DNA from: an uncultured Actinomycetes bacterium
GTDB taxonomy: Bacteria > Actinomycetota > Actinomycetes > Nanopelagicales > Nanopelagicaceae
Assembly (NCBI GenBank): GCA_903922325.1
Contig: CAIXTG010000065.1
Coordinates: 1 to 7,588 of the forward strand
Reading direction: 5' to 3'
DNA length: 7,588 nucleotides
Positions 1-6,758 of this stretch are shown in pieces; within the stretch, counting starts at the first letter, position 1, and each line of letters opens with the position of its first letter. Position numbers and translations under genes: made by a program. The notes under the pieces were generated by a model. That model searched no databases and was not told the DNA's origin. It saw only the letters and a program-made list of their open reading frames with translations.

Positions 1-306
1 ATTGCCGGCTGAGGCAGCCGCTTTAAAACCTGGAATTGCGTCATCTCGCCCATAAAGCTCTTCGATTAATCGTGCTTTCAAGTACAAAATTATTGGTTCA
101 TTTGAGTCTTTTGCGCAATTGATGTAATACTCGGCAAGTTCAAAATCCGTTTGTTCTAGGAATATATAAACTAGCTGCTCAATCGATTCTAAATGTCCCA
201 GCTCCGCTAATTCCATCAAGATATCGGCGCCGTCTTGGAGACCGTCTTCCGAATTAATGAGACTAATACCCTCTTGGAACTTCTGGTCCATTTCCTTGGC
301 TTTCAT
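1..306 (-). CDS. Sel1/TPR-like repeat protein, N-terminal 102 residues (partial)
   Basis: Reading the minus strand from the ATG at 306-304 gives 102 open codons that run off the left edge, so only the N-terminus is present. There is no signal peptide. The sequence is helical, with Sel1/TPR-style periodicity: alpha-hairpins ending in AELGH (about residues 35-39), a CAKDSN stretch (about 72-77) and AASAGN at the cut edge, together with LMELAELGHLESIEQL and YLKARLIEELYG. Such solenoids normally mediate protein-protein contacts; no catalytic motif is seen and the partner is unknown. The start is supported by a promoter-like element whose -10 lies 6 nt before the ATG, implying a leaderless mRNA; no Shine-Dalgarno sequence is present. 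The gene is divergent from the SHOCT-domain gene 56 nt away. The missing C-terminus could carry another domain. Reading frame is well supported, the Sel1 assignment moderately. Confidence 0.75.
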   Translation of the reverse strand, partial: MKAKEMDQKFQEGISLINSEDGLQDGADILMELAELGHLESIEQLVYIFLEQTDFELAEYYINCAKDSNEPIILYLKARLIEELYGRDDAIPGFKAAASAGN

Positions 307-324
307 AGTCGAATTAAATAGTAT
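296..324 (+). promoter_or_regulatory. Candidate sigma70-type promoter of the SHOCT-domain gene
   Basis: TTGGCT (296-301), a 17-nt spacer and TAGTAT (319-324) resemble a housekeeping promoter. Transcription would start near 331, leaving about 30 nt of leader with the AGGA ribosome site. Its -35 lies partly inside the divergent gene and its -10 abuts that gene's -10, so the two promoters would compete. Match is moderate only. Confidence 0.35.
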
Positions 325-330
325 TCGACT
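307..330. repeat. 8-bp inverted repeat between divergent genes
   Basis: AGTCGAAT (307-314) and ATTCGACT (323-330) are perfect inverted arms around an 8-nt spacer. They lie between the divergent Sel1-like and SHOCT genes and cover the putative -10 regions of both. This could be a regulator's operator. One arm overlaps the TTGTCAGTC box, so partial coincidence is possible. There is no T-run, so it is not a terminator. Confidence 0.4.
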
Positions 331-335
331 GACAA
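313..335 (-). promoter_or_regulatory. RecA-NDp/PafBC-like DNA-damage promoter of the Sel1-like gene
   Basis: On the minus strand TTGTCAGTC (335-327) is followed by 8 nt and TTTAAT (318-313), then 6 nt and the ATG at 306. The upstream block matches 8 of 9 bases of the remembered mycobacterial consensus tTGTCRGtg-N8-TAnnnT with exact spacing. The -10 has T where the consensus has A at its second base, so this is the weakest of the four copies. Distance to the ATG is identical to the copies before sbcD and the 7403 gene, which supports function. Regulation by PafBC is inferred. Confidence 0.55.
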
Positions 336-362
336 TAACTAGGCTGGAGAGCAGGAAATTAC

Positions 363-734
363 ATGTCAATAGTTGATGATCTAGTTGAACTACATAAGTT
401 GCTGCTTGCAGGTGCGATCAATAAAAGTGAGTATGAAACTGTAAAGAAGCAGATGATCAATTCAGCCAATGTATCCGGTCCAGTGAAGAGCGCTTTACTA
501 AGTCACCAAGGCCCACCTTCGACCTTTCAATTCGCTGGCGTTGCAATGGCCGGTACCTTGGGCGGTCGCATGATCTCGGAGCATTTACATGACGATAAAG
601 TTCGCAGCGAGGCTCTTGATTTGATTAACGGGAAATCAAATTCTGGCAATGACAATATCGATCAAGTTGCCAACGATCACAACAATGATTCAGGTGATAA
701 TTCTTCTGGTGCTATGGATTTCCTAGGCTTCTAA
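363..734 (+). CDS. Small SHOCT-like domain protein
   Basis: This encodes 123 residues. Residues 3-31 (VDDLVELHKLLLAGAINKSE, then YETVKKQMI) fit the SHOCT pattern: a short amphipathic helix, a turn around G17-I19, then an acidic/aromatic E-Y pair and a lysine-rich second helix. SHOCT modules are usually C-terminal oligomerisation or tethering helices; here the module is N-terminal. A glycine/alanine-rich, mildly hydrophobic patch follows (about 57-72, AGVAMAGTLGGRM), too polar for a confident membrane helix. The last 30 residues are rich in Asp, Asn, Ser and Gly and probably disordered, ending in MDFLGF. The ATG is preceded by AGGA with a 6-nt spacer (353-356). The stop lies 3 nt from the stop of the convergent neighbour. 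Function is unknown. Confidence 0.75.
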   Translation: MSIVDDLVELHKLLLAGAINKSEYETVKKQMINSANVSGPVKSALLSHQGPPSTFQFAGVAMAGTLGGRMISEHLHDDKVRSEALDLINGKSNSGNDNIDQVANDHNNDSGDNSSGAMDFLGF

Positions 735-737
735 GTC

Positions 738-1076
738 TTACTTGCAGTTTTTAGCTTCACTCTTTTTTTGTGATAAGAAAGCTTTCGCAGTAGTTAAACC
801 TATCAGAACGCTAGCGAGTGATTTCTGTGCTCGAGAAAGGTTTACGGCAGCCATCGCACGCTGGGCTGGCAATCTGGCCATCTTAGATTGTGACTGTGCA
901 TTGGAAACTGCAGCTCTTGCTGAAGTTACCAGCGCCATTGCTCCGAAGTAGGCAGTCTGAGCAGAATCAACTGCGCTATTTGCTTTAGAGCAGGTAACTG
1001 CATTTGCAGGACTAGTTGTTGGTATCGCAATTACTAGTGATAACACGATTACGCTTGCCACTCTTAAAGTTTTCAT
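738..1076 (-). CDS. Small secreted alanine-rich helical protein, unknown function
   Basis: A 112-residue protein with a clear Sec signal peptide: MKTLR n-region, a hydrophobic core VASVIVLSLVIAI (7-19), and an ANA cleavage motif at 24-26, giving a mature protein starting VTCSK. The mature part (about 86 residues) is rich in Ala, Ser, Gln and Lys with heptad-like spacing and probably forms a long alpha-helical hairpin or coiled coil. Its only cysteines, C29 and C111, lie at the two ends and could form a disulfide closing the hairpin. There is no lipobox at the cleavage site. A sigma70-type promoter has its -10 6 nt before the ATG, so the message is probably leaderless; no Shine-Dalgarno sequence is visible. 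It lies downstream of, and on the same strand as, the lipoprotein gene, 52 nt away. The family is not recognised. Confidence 0.75.
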   Translation of the reverse strand: MKTLRVASVIVLSLVIAIPTTSPANAVTCSKANSAVDSAQTAYFGAMALVTSARAAVSNAQSQSKMARLPAQRAMAAVNLSRAQKSLASVLIGLTTAKAFLSQKKSEAKNCK

Positions 1077-1082
1077 AGGCTT

Positions 1083-1111
1083 AAATTAGAGCTAGCCGAG
1101 AGATTATTCAA
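1083..1111 (-). promoter_or_regulatory. Leaderless sigma70-type promoter of the secreted-protein gene
   Basis: On the minus strand TTGAAT (1111-1106), a 17-nt spacer and TAATTT (1088-1083) precede the ATG at 1076 by 6 nt. Spacing is ideal and both hexamers are near consensus. It sits in the 52-nt gap after the lipoprotein gene, so the secreted protein can be expressed independently. It lacks the TTGTCRG box seen elsewhere in the window and serves as an internal comparison. Confidence 0.55.
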
Positions 1112-1128
1112 GAGCATTGGCAACAGAT

Positions 1129-1809
1129 CTATCCACCCAATGCGCAGTGATAATAAAACAGTCCGGTATTTCCAGAATCCGCGCCTTTGCTAGTGCAGTA
1201 ATCGTGAAGACCAGATTCATCTAGTCCATTCTTAGCAAAGTAGTCAGATCGAGCTTTTCGAGCGGCTTCGACAAGCGGATCAGGCTTGTCTTCAATCACG
1301 AGCTGAGTATTTATATAAGAATCTAGGCCAGCCTGCAGGACTATATTTTTTGCTATTTCCAAACCACTATCTTTAACTTCTTTTTCTATCTTTGAGCATA
1401 AATTTTTAATCGAATCCCTTGGTTCAGTACTACCTAATTGTTCACGCTTACTTGCTAACTCGCCAAGATCGTAAGGTTCAATTCTTCCTGCTCTATTAGC
1501 AGAGATATTGGCTGCCGCTCGTCTATTCACCAGGTTAGATGCTTTAACCCATGCCCAATATTCTCTTTGCTCGTATCGCATCTTGCGTAACTCTGGGGAC
1601 TCTGGGTCTAATTTCTTGGCACTCGCCATGACGGGTTCAATTAGTGCGCTGACTTGGGTGCCATCGTTGAGATCAACAGCTCTATCCCAGATGTATTTCA
1701 TTCCCGAACAGATTTGCGAAAGAGGCTCTAGGGCCTTAGAAGGTGATGAGCAACTGGTAAGCAGTAAGGTCGCTGCCAGTAGTGAGGCTCCGATACGAAA
1801 TCTCTTCAT
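1129..1809 (-). CDS. Lipoprotein of unknown function
   Basis: A 226-residue protein beginning MKRFRIGASLLAATLLLTSC: positively charged n-region, hydrophobic core and lipobox L17-T18-S19-C20, so C20 should be lipidated and anchor the protein to the outer face of the membrane. The mature domain is mostly helical and charged, with a tryptophan/arginine cluster around 76-97 (RKMRYEQREYWAWVKASN). Four further cysteines (C34, C138, C205, C222) could form two disulfides. No transport, enzyme or peptidoglycan-binding motif is recognised. The start is supported by GGGAG five to eight nt upstream (GGGAGAACCA before the ATG). No convincing -35/-10 pair was found in the 146-nt gap shared with the divergent sbcD gene. 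The signal and lipobox are clear; the function is not. Confidence 0.8.
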   Translation of the reverse strand: MKRFRIGASLLAATLLLTSCSSPSKALEPLSQICSGMKYIWDRAVDLNDGTQVSALIEPVMASAKKLDPESPELRKMRYEQREYWAWVKASNLVNRRAAANISANRAGRIEPYDLGELASKREQLGSTEPRDSIKNLCSKIEKEVKDSGLEIAKNIVLQAGLDSYINTQLVIEDKPDPLVEAARKARSDYFAKNGLDESGLHDYCTSKGADSGNTGLFYYHCALGG

Positions 1810-1926
1810 TGGTTCTCCCAGGAATTAGGTACGACGGAAAGGTATCTAATTTTTAAATACTTGTATACAGATATTGGTTGATGTTCAGCCTATTTACCCT
1901 TACCTGCTGAAATTTCATAGTGACAA

Positions 1927-1949
1927 TTGTCGGCGCTCAGGTCTAGGTT
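1927..1949 (+). promoter_or_regulatory. RecA-NDp/PafBC-like DNA-damage promoter of sbcDC
   Basis: TTGTCGGCG (1927-1935), an 8-nt spacer and TAGGTT (1944-1949) match TTGTCRG and TAnnnT of the remembered consensus exactly, with exact spacing. The ATG at 1956 is the seventh base after the -10, the usual +1 position, so the sbcD message should be leaderless. The apparent AGG Shine-Dalgarno at 1945-1947 is part of this -10. The box overlaps a perfect 10-bp palindrome GACAATTGTC (1922-1931). DNA-damage induction independent of LexA is inferred; no LexA box was seen. Confidence 0.7.
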
Positions 1950-1955
1950 TTGTCC

Positions 1956-3146
1956 ATGAAGATTCTGCATACCTCCGACTGGCACCTAGGTCGTCGGCTA
2001 GATGGTGAGTCACTTGCTGAGCCACATGAGTTCTTTTTAAATTGGCTTACTTCTGAGTTCATTCCAGAACATAAGCCTGATCTTTTGGTTATTGCCGGCG
2101 ATATCTTCGATCGACCAGTGCCACCCACTGAGGCAATAGAGCTTTATGAGCGTTCATTAGCCCAGATTTCAAAGAGTGGCGTGAAGATATTAATCTCGGC
2201 CGGCAATCACGATAACCGCGTAAGACTCGGTATGCATTCAGGTTTTCTCGAGGAAATGGGCGTTCACTTTCGCACGCGATTGAAATCAGTTGCTGATGCT
2301 GTGCGTATTGAAAATGATGAAATGATTTTGCTTTCATACGGCATTCCATATCTCGAACCCGATGTTGATGCTGGTACCGATGATCATCAGTGGGATGTTG
2401 AAGCTACGCCAAATGGCATTATGAGCGAAGCCATGAAGCGAATAAACGCTGATATTGAAAGAGAACGCAAGGCCAGCAAGAAATCAGTTCGATCTTTAAT
2501 TGCCTCTCATGCCTGGGTTACTGGTGGCGAGGCAAGTGATAGTGAGCGAAATGTAAAGATGGGTACTTTGGGGCAATCAAGTGCTTCTCTTTTTGCAGGC
2601 ATTGATTATGTGGCTATGGGCCATTTACATTCACCGCAGAAAGTAAAGAGCACAGACTCGCATATCTACTACTCTGGTTCGCCAATCCCATTTTCCTTCT
2701 CCGAGCGCGACCATGTTAAAAGAGTGCTACTTGTTGAGATTAACCCCGATGGCACGTCTCACGATTTGATTCAAAGTCAGTCGGTGCCACAAGTGCGCAA
2801 GATGCAGCAATTTCGCGATACGGTCGAAGCGCTATTAAGTGATAAGTACCCAGCTTCCGATGACTGGGTAAAGGTAATTGTCACTGATGAGAAAGTGCCA
2901 ATTAACTTCTTTGAGATCTTAAAGCAACGTAAATTTCAATATCTGCTGCAGTTAATCCCAGAGCGCACGGTCGATGGCATTGTTGATCGAACCGGGCAAG
3001 GTGAGTTACTCCAGAATCTTTCTCATGAAGATGTAACTAAGCGCTTTATCAAGAGAGTAACTCGTGCCGAAAGCCTCTCCCCTGAACTAGAAGAGGCCAT
3101 CGATACTTGCTGCCATGAAGTTGAGATGAAAGGCGTGAGTATCTAA
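1956..3146 (+). CDS. sbcD: SbcD, Mre11-family exonuclease subunit
   Basis: This is the nuclease subunit of the SbcCD complex, which trims double-strand ends and cleaves hairpins or protein-blocked ends with Mn2+. It has 396 residues, normal for the family. All calcineurin-type phosphoesterase motifs are present: D8-W-H10 (HTSDWHLG), G48-D49-IFD, G83-N84-H85-D86, H185 (SHAWVTGG) and G222-H223-L-H225. A capping and SbcC-binding C-terminal region follows. The ATG at 1956 is preferred over a TTG two codons upstream because MKILHTSDWHLG is the standard N-terminus and the promoter -10 ends 7 nt before this A. The stop codon overlaps the sbcC start by one base (TAATG), so the two are translationally coupled. 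Identification is secure. Confidence 0.97.
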   Translation: MKILHTSDWHLGRRLDGESLAEPHEFFLNWLTSEFIPEHKPDLLVIAGDIFDRPVPPTEAIELYERSLAQISKSGVKILISAGNHDNRVRLGMHSGFLEEMGVHFRTRLKSVADAVRIENDEMILLSYGIPYLEPDVDAGTDDHQWDVEATPNGIMSEAMKRINADIERERKASKKSVRSLIASHAWVTGGEASDSERNVKMGTLGQSSASLFAGIDYVAMGHLHSPQKVKSTDSHIYYSGSPIPFSFSERDHVKRVLLVEINPDGTSHDLIQSQSVPQVRKMQQFRDTVEALLSDKYPASDDWVKVIVTDEKVPINFFEILKQRKFQYLLQLIPERTVDGIVDRTGQGELLQNLSHEDVTKRFIKRVTRAESLSPELEEAIDTCCHEVEMKGVSI

Positions 3147-5779
3147 TGCGCATTCATGCACTCGAGATAACTGGCTTTGGCCCGTTTAAAGGCACTGAGA
3201 AAATTGATTTCGATGCGTTAACTGCTGATCACTTATTCATGCTCGAAGGTCCAACTGGTGCTGGCAAGAGCTCAATTATTGATGCGATTGTTTGGGTTCT
3301 ATATGGGCAGACGGCTCATCAAGCAGCGAAAAAAGTAAATGATGATAAAGAAGTAAAAGAGTTTGCCGCTCGCATTCACTCTGATTTCATTGAGCCGGGC
3401 GATGAAACCCGCGTAGTAATGGAATTCAGTGTCAATGCTGCGCGTTACCGAGTTCAGCGCACTTTAGCTTTTAAGCCCAAGACAAAGGCCTCCCCTGAGT
3501 TAAAGGCAGCTACCACTTCTCGCCTGGAATTTATTAAGCCAACTGCTGAGGCAATTACAAAAGATATCCATTTTGAGATTTATCGAATCCTGCAGATGGA
3601 AGTTACTCAATTCTCGCAACTTGTAGTTCTGCCACAAGCTGCCTTTGACACCTTCCTGCGCGCTAAGAGCGAAGCTCGTGGCGAAGTCTTAGAGAAGATC
3701 TTTAAAACTAATTTCTATACCGATCTTGAGAACTATCTACAAAACCGTGGCCGCGAAATCAAGGCCGAATTTGAAGCACAGAAACTTGAAGTTGATCGTC
3801 ACATAATGAACCTAGCTGGCATCGCAGCCGGCGATCCTGACACTGAAATTGATTCCACTGAAAGCAAAAAGGTATTCCGCGAAAGCGATGAGACCACGCC
3901 TCGTTCTATGAAAGATGATTTGCTCGAACGTTTCTATCTTGACCTACTGCCTGATGTCGAAGAGGATCAAAGTAAGCATGATGAACTTGAATTAGCTAAG
4001 CAGCCTTTTAGCGCCGAAGTCGTAACACTTGATTCCTCGTTAGAACGTATTTCGGATAAGGCTAAACGAGTTAAGCGACTAGCTGTGCTAGAGGGCGAAA
4101 ATGATAAATTCACAGAGCTTGAGGGTCAACTAAAGCAACTTGGCAAAGCTAAGAATCTGAGAGTTTATCAAGAGGCGCTAGAAGCAGCCGAAGAAGTTAT
4201 CGACGAACTCGATGAGATTGATGAAGATCTTGAAGGCTGGACTTCAATTGAGGTTAAAGATCGGCTCAAGGAAATCGCGCCTCAAGTTAAAGCTCTAGCT
4301 GCCGAAGTTGCTAAAAACGAAGGTTTAGGCGAGAAAGTTGAGCTACTTGAGAGCCAACTAGAAGCAGCCGAAGAGGCCGCCGAAGCTATTATCGAAATAC
4401 CTAAAGTTGAGAAAAAGATTGAAACTTTAGATGGCAAAATTGTCGCGCAGAAGAAAAAGATTAATGACTATGAGAAAAAGCGTGCCGCTTCTTGGGTGCA
4501 AGATGCTGCCAAGAGTTTAAAGAAGGGCCAATCTTGCCCAGTCTGTGGATCAAAAGAGCACCCAGCCCCAGTTAAAGGTGCTGGTAGCTTTGATGAGGCA
4601 ATCCTGCAAAAATATCAAGAGGAACTTGAAAGCTTTGGCGAACAGCGCACTGACCTAAAATCAGATTTAGCCCAATACAAAGCTAGCGCTAAGAAAAAAG
4701 GTAAATCAGTAACCACCATCAAGTCTGAAATTTCAGCAGCTGCTAAGAAATTGGCAAAGCAAGATAAGACTGAAGAAGAACACTCGTTGCTAGAAGATGA
4801 GCAGACTCTACTTACCGAAAATCAGCAGTTAATTGCAGATCATGAAGCGGCTAATGTCGCGTTGGAAAAAGCTGAAAAGAAGTTTAATGATGAACTAACC
4901 AAGGCTGGGCTAAGTCGAGTTGACCTTGGCAAACTACTCAGAATAGATGAAGAGAAAATAACCGCCTCGATAAAGGCTTACCGTGATGAAATCACTGAGA
5001 TAAAGGCACTTCTTAATCAACCAGAAATCAAAGCGCTACCTGCTGAATTAGAGTTAAAGACTAAGCGCGCAGAGCTCATCCAGAAAATTGCTTTAATAGA
5101 CGCAGATCTCGTAGTTGTTAATAAGCGGCTGGCTCTTGCCGTTGACCGCACCAAACGACTCGATGAGATAAAGGATGGAATCACGGCTGCTCTTGATCAA
5201 ATTGATGCCATAACGATTAAGTATGGCCCTGTTCTTGAACTAAACACTTTGGCAAATGGCTTTAACAAAGATGCGCTCAGCTTGAAGAATTTCGTTCTCC
5301 AGGAGCGCCTTGAAATGATTCTCGAGCGTGCTAGCTTGAATCTGCTCAAGATAAGTAATGGAAAATTTGAGTTTAAGTTAAATGAAGAGAAATCCGGTCA
5401 GCAGAAGAAGACTGCTGGTTTAGGGATCACAGTTATTGACCATGTGGCGGGCAAGGAACGACCTGCAGAAGCCCTGAGTGGTGGCGAGACTTTCTACGCC
5501 TCGCTATCTCTTTGTTTAGGTTTAGCTGAAGTCGTAAAGATGGATAAAGGCGGCATTGAGCTGGGCACGTTATTTATCGATGAAGGCTTTGGTTCGCTCT
5601 CTAATGACAAATTAGTAGAGGTATTAGATGTGCTGGATAAGTTAAGAGAGAACGGCCGGATAATCGGAATCGTTACTCACTTAGAAGATATGAAAACACA
5701 AATCCCATTAAGGCTTGAGGTTTTCCGCACTGACGATGGTTCAAGCAAGACTCGCATGGCCGTTGGCGGAATGATTTAG
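3146..5779 (+). CDS. sbcC: SbcC, Rad50-like ATPase subunit of the SbcCD nuclease
   Basis: An SMC/Rad50-type ATPase of 877 residues that binds DNA and gates the SbcD nuclease by ATP-driven dimerisation. Walker A is G35-PTGAGK41-S. A Q-loop region follows around QLVVLPQAAFDTFLRAK. Two long charged coiled-coil arms (roughly 200-455 and 480-720) flank the zinc hook C464-P-V-C467, which dimerises through zinc. The C-terminal lobe has the signature LSGGE (777-781), Walker B LFIDE with D812-E813, the D-loop GSLS and switch histidine H845 (VTHLED). Every key residue is present, so the protein should be active. At 877 residues it is shorter than the E. coli protein (about 1050), the arms being the variable part. 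It overlaps sbcD by one base, and its stop is 18 nt from the convergent operon's last stop; no terminator hairpin is seen there. Confidence 0.97.
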   Translation: MRIHALEITGFGPFKGTEKIDFDALTADHLFMLEGPTGAGKSSIIDAIVWVLYGQTAHQAAKKVNDDKEVKEFAARIHSDFIEPGDETRVVMEFSVNAARYRVQRTLAFKPKTKASPELKAATTSRLEFIKPTAEAITKDIHFEIYRILQMEVTQFSQLVVLPQAAFDTFLRAKSEARGEVLEKIFKTNFYTDLENYLQNRGREIKAEFEAQKLEVDRHIMNLAGIAAGDPDTEIDSTESKKVFRESDETTPRSMKDDLLERFYLDLLPDVEEDQSKHDELELAKQPFSAEVVTLDSSLERISDKAKRVKRLAVLEGENDKFTELEGQLKQLGKAKNLRVYQEALEAAEEVIDELDEIDEDLEGWTSIEVKDRLKEIAPQVKALAAEVAKNEGLGEKVELLESQLEAAEEAAEAIIEIPKVEKKIETLDGKIVAQKKKINDYEKKRAASWVQDAAKSLKKGQSCPVCGSKEHPAPVKGAGSFDEAILQKYQEELESFGEQRTDLKSDLAQYKASAKKKGKSVTTIKSEISAAAKKLAKQDKTEEEHSLLEDEQTLLTENQQLIADHEAANVALEKAEKKFNDELTKAGLSRVDLGKLLRIDEEKITASIKAYRDEITEIKALLNQPEIKALPAELELKTKRAELIQKIALIDADLVVVNKRLALAVDRTKRLDEIKDGITAALDQIDAITIKYGPVLELNTLANGFNKDALSLKNFVLQERLEMILERASLNLLKISNGKFEFKLNEEKSGQQKKTAGLGITVIDHVAGKERPAEALSGGETFYASLSLCLGLAEVVKMDKGGIELGTLFIDEGFGSLSNDKLVEVLDVLDKLRENGRIIGIVTHLEDMKTQIPLRLEVFRTDDGSSKTRMAVGGMI

Positions 5780-5797
5780 GGTAATTGCCGAGTCAAG

Positions 5798-6346
5798 TCA
5801 AAAGTAATACAGATCCGACAATGCTCCTGCTATTGCTTTATCCGACAAATCATCCGAGCCGACGAGCTCCCATACATCTATGATGTAAAAAGTATCCTCA
5901 CTTTCTTCGGCATCGGTTATCTCGTGCCAGATCCTGAATTCTGTATTGATTGTGAAAAGCTTGTCATCCACTTTTTCAAAACTCTTGTCAGCTAGATACC
6001 AAGTCCTTATCGCGTGCCTTCGGGGCTCAACTTCATTGCAGAAATAGCCGTTTACTAAGTAGGAATAGCCATTAACTGGATCATCTGACAATGTCCAAAC
6101 TTTTAACGGATCAATAGACGCAAGATCATCACAAATCCAGCCTCTTTTATCATGATATTTCTTAATAAATTCAGACGAGTCAGCATCCTCTGCTGCCTCT
6201 TGTACCTCAGTGAGAGGTCCATACTTTTCAATTACATCGTTTAGTTGGGCAATGCATTCGCGTATGTAGTCAAAATCAACTTCCTCTAGGATCGCTTGGT
6301 TCACTTCTTCTTCAGATGCATCCTCAGAAACTTCAATACTCCACAT
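5798..6346 (-). CDS. Acidic 182-residue protein of unknown function, last gene of the WGR operon
   Basis: This encodes 182 residues, cytoplasmic (no signal or membrane segment) and strongly acidic, especially the first 60 residues (SEDASEEEVNQAILEEVDFD). The C-terminal two-thirds is beta-rich with many aromatic residues: VWTLSDD, NGYSYLVNGYFCNEV, RTWYLAD, FRIWHEI and FYIIDVWEL. This looks like a folded beta domain after a helical acidic N-terminus. Only two cysteines occur, so it is not a zinc ribbon like its neighbours. It has the strongest ribosome site in the operon, AAAGGAGGG about 7 nt before the ATG, suggesting high translation. It lies 28 nt after the 40-aa zinc-ribbon gene and is presumably co-transcribed from the WGR promoter. 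Acidity would suit a protein-binding or DNA-mimic role, but that is a guess. The family is not recognised. Confidence 0.75.
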   Translation of the reverse strand: MWSIEVSEDASEEEVNQAILEEVDFDYIRECIAQLNDVIEKYGPLTEVQEAAEDADSSEFIKKYHDKRGWICDDLASIDPLKVWTLSDDPVNGYSYLVNGYFCNEVEPRRHAIRTWYLADKSFEKVDDKLFTINTEFRIWHEITDAEESEDTFYIIDVWELVGSDDLSDKAIAGALSDLYYF

Positions 6347-6374
6347 GAGCCTTCCCTCCTTTTCTCAATTACCC

Positions 6375-6497
6375 TCAAGCGCAGTTAGGGCAAGGGTCAT
6401 AACCGATTTCGATGTCGCATTTTGGACAAAAAAGACCAATAAAGCCTTCTTCCTCATCTTCGTACTCAAATCCACCAACACTTATGAATGTACTCAT
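6375..6497 (-). CDS. 40-residue zinc-ribbon peptide
   Basis: The peptide begins MSTFISVGGFEYEDEEEG and ends in a four-cysteine module, C24-PKC27-x8-C36-PNC39, followed by one residue. CPxC-x8-CPxC is a compact zinc-ribbon/knuckle pattern that should hold one zinc ion. The module (residues 22-39) is nearly the same as residues 46-63 of the 66-aa protein two genes upstream: LFCPKCD, GYD and CPNC are shared, and 43 of 54 bases agree. The N-terminus is a short acidic run. The start follows the 52-aa gene by 33 nt; GGAGAA lies 11 nt upstream, a rather long spacing, so the start is less certain than the frame. Paralogy with the 66-aa protein is the main evidence that this very short gene is real. 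Function unknown; it may bind protein or nucleic acid. Confidence 0.7.
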   Translation of the reverse strand: MSTFISVGGFEYEDEEEGFIGLFCPKCDIEIGYDPCPNCA

Positions 6498-6758
6498 ATA
6501 GTTTTCAATTCTCCGGTCATTTCCCTTGGATTATTTCTTTCCACCAAACTCTAGTTCGTATAGTTCTTCATTTGTCATACAACTTGGGCAAGCCTCATAA
6601 GGGGCATATCTGTCGCAATAATTGTATAAGTTATCAAACTTGCTACCGCAACCTTCACATACATAGGGCTGAGCAATTGGTTCTGTCATTGCTTAATCCT
6701 TTTCACAATTGGGGCAAGAGTCATATCCCATATCGAAGTCGCATTTTGGACAGAACAA
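6381..6758 (-). repeat. Duplicated zinc-ribbon coding segment (6381-6434 and 6705-6758)
   Basis: Two 54-bp segments 324 bp apart agree at 43 of 54 aligned bases, including 15 identical bases in a row (6414-6428 and 6738-6752). They encode the LFCPKC...CPNC modules of the 40-aa and 66-aa proteins. DNA-level similarity suggests a fairly recent internal duplication, with the unrelated 52-aa gene lying between the copies. Confidence 0.75.
6531..6689 (-). CDS. 52-residue five-cysteine peptide, putative zinc-binding
   Basis: The peptide has C11-EGC14 near its N-terminus, C25, and C34-PSC37, then an acidic-basic tail (TNEELYELEFGGKK). The CxxC-x19-CPxC pair suggests a single zinc ribbon; C25 is extra. 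It is aromatic-rich between the pairs (FDNLYNYCDRYAPYEA). It differs from the CPKC/CPNC modules of its two neighbours and is a separate ribbon type rather than an obvious copy. AAAGGA lies 7 nt before the ATG, inside the end of the preceding gene, whose stop is just 3 nt upstream, so translation is probably coupled. Five cysteines in 52 residues, a good ribosome site and tight operon packing support it as a real gene. Function unknown. Confidence 0.7.
   Translation of the reverse strand: MTEPIAQPYVCEGCGSKFDNLYNYCDRYAPYEACPSCMTNEELYELEFGGKK

Noticed and set aside
742..951. Plus-strand ORF opposite the secreted-protein gene
   Set aside because: The minus strand encodes a proper signal peptide and has a good promoter; the plus frame shows no domain or ribosome site.
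1508..1828. Plus-strand ORF opposite the lipoprotein gene
   Set aside because: The lipobox and ribosome site on the minus strand identify the real gene; this frame is its shadow.
1862..1869. Palindrome TGTATACA in the gap between the lipoprotein gene and sbcD
   Set aside because: Eight bases of symmetric AT-rich sequence are common by chance and it does not align with a recognised promoter or known operator.
1950..1955. TTG start two codons upstream of the sbcD ATG
   Set aside because: The TTG overlaps the region just after the promoter -10 and would precede the expected transcription start; MKILHTSDWHLG from the ATG is the usual family N-terminus.
1943..2349. Two minus-strand ORFs opposite sbcD
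   Set aside because: They lie antisense to the phosphoesterase motifs of sbcD and show no features of their own.
5780..5797. Possible terminator between the convergent sbcC and 182-aa genes
   Set aside because: Only 18 nt separate the stops, and no GC-rich hairpin or T-run is visible on either strand.
5815..5848. Two TTGTCGG strings on the minus strand near the end of the 182-aa gene
   Set aside because: Neither is followed by a TAnnnT hexamer at 8 nt from the 9-nt box, and no gene starts downstream on that strand.
6069..6091. Damage-box lookalike on the minus strand (TTGTCAGAT-N8-TAATGG)
   Set aside because: It lies inside the 182-aa gene, encodes part of its conserved-looking stretch, lacks the final T of the -10 and has no start codon nearby.
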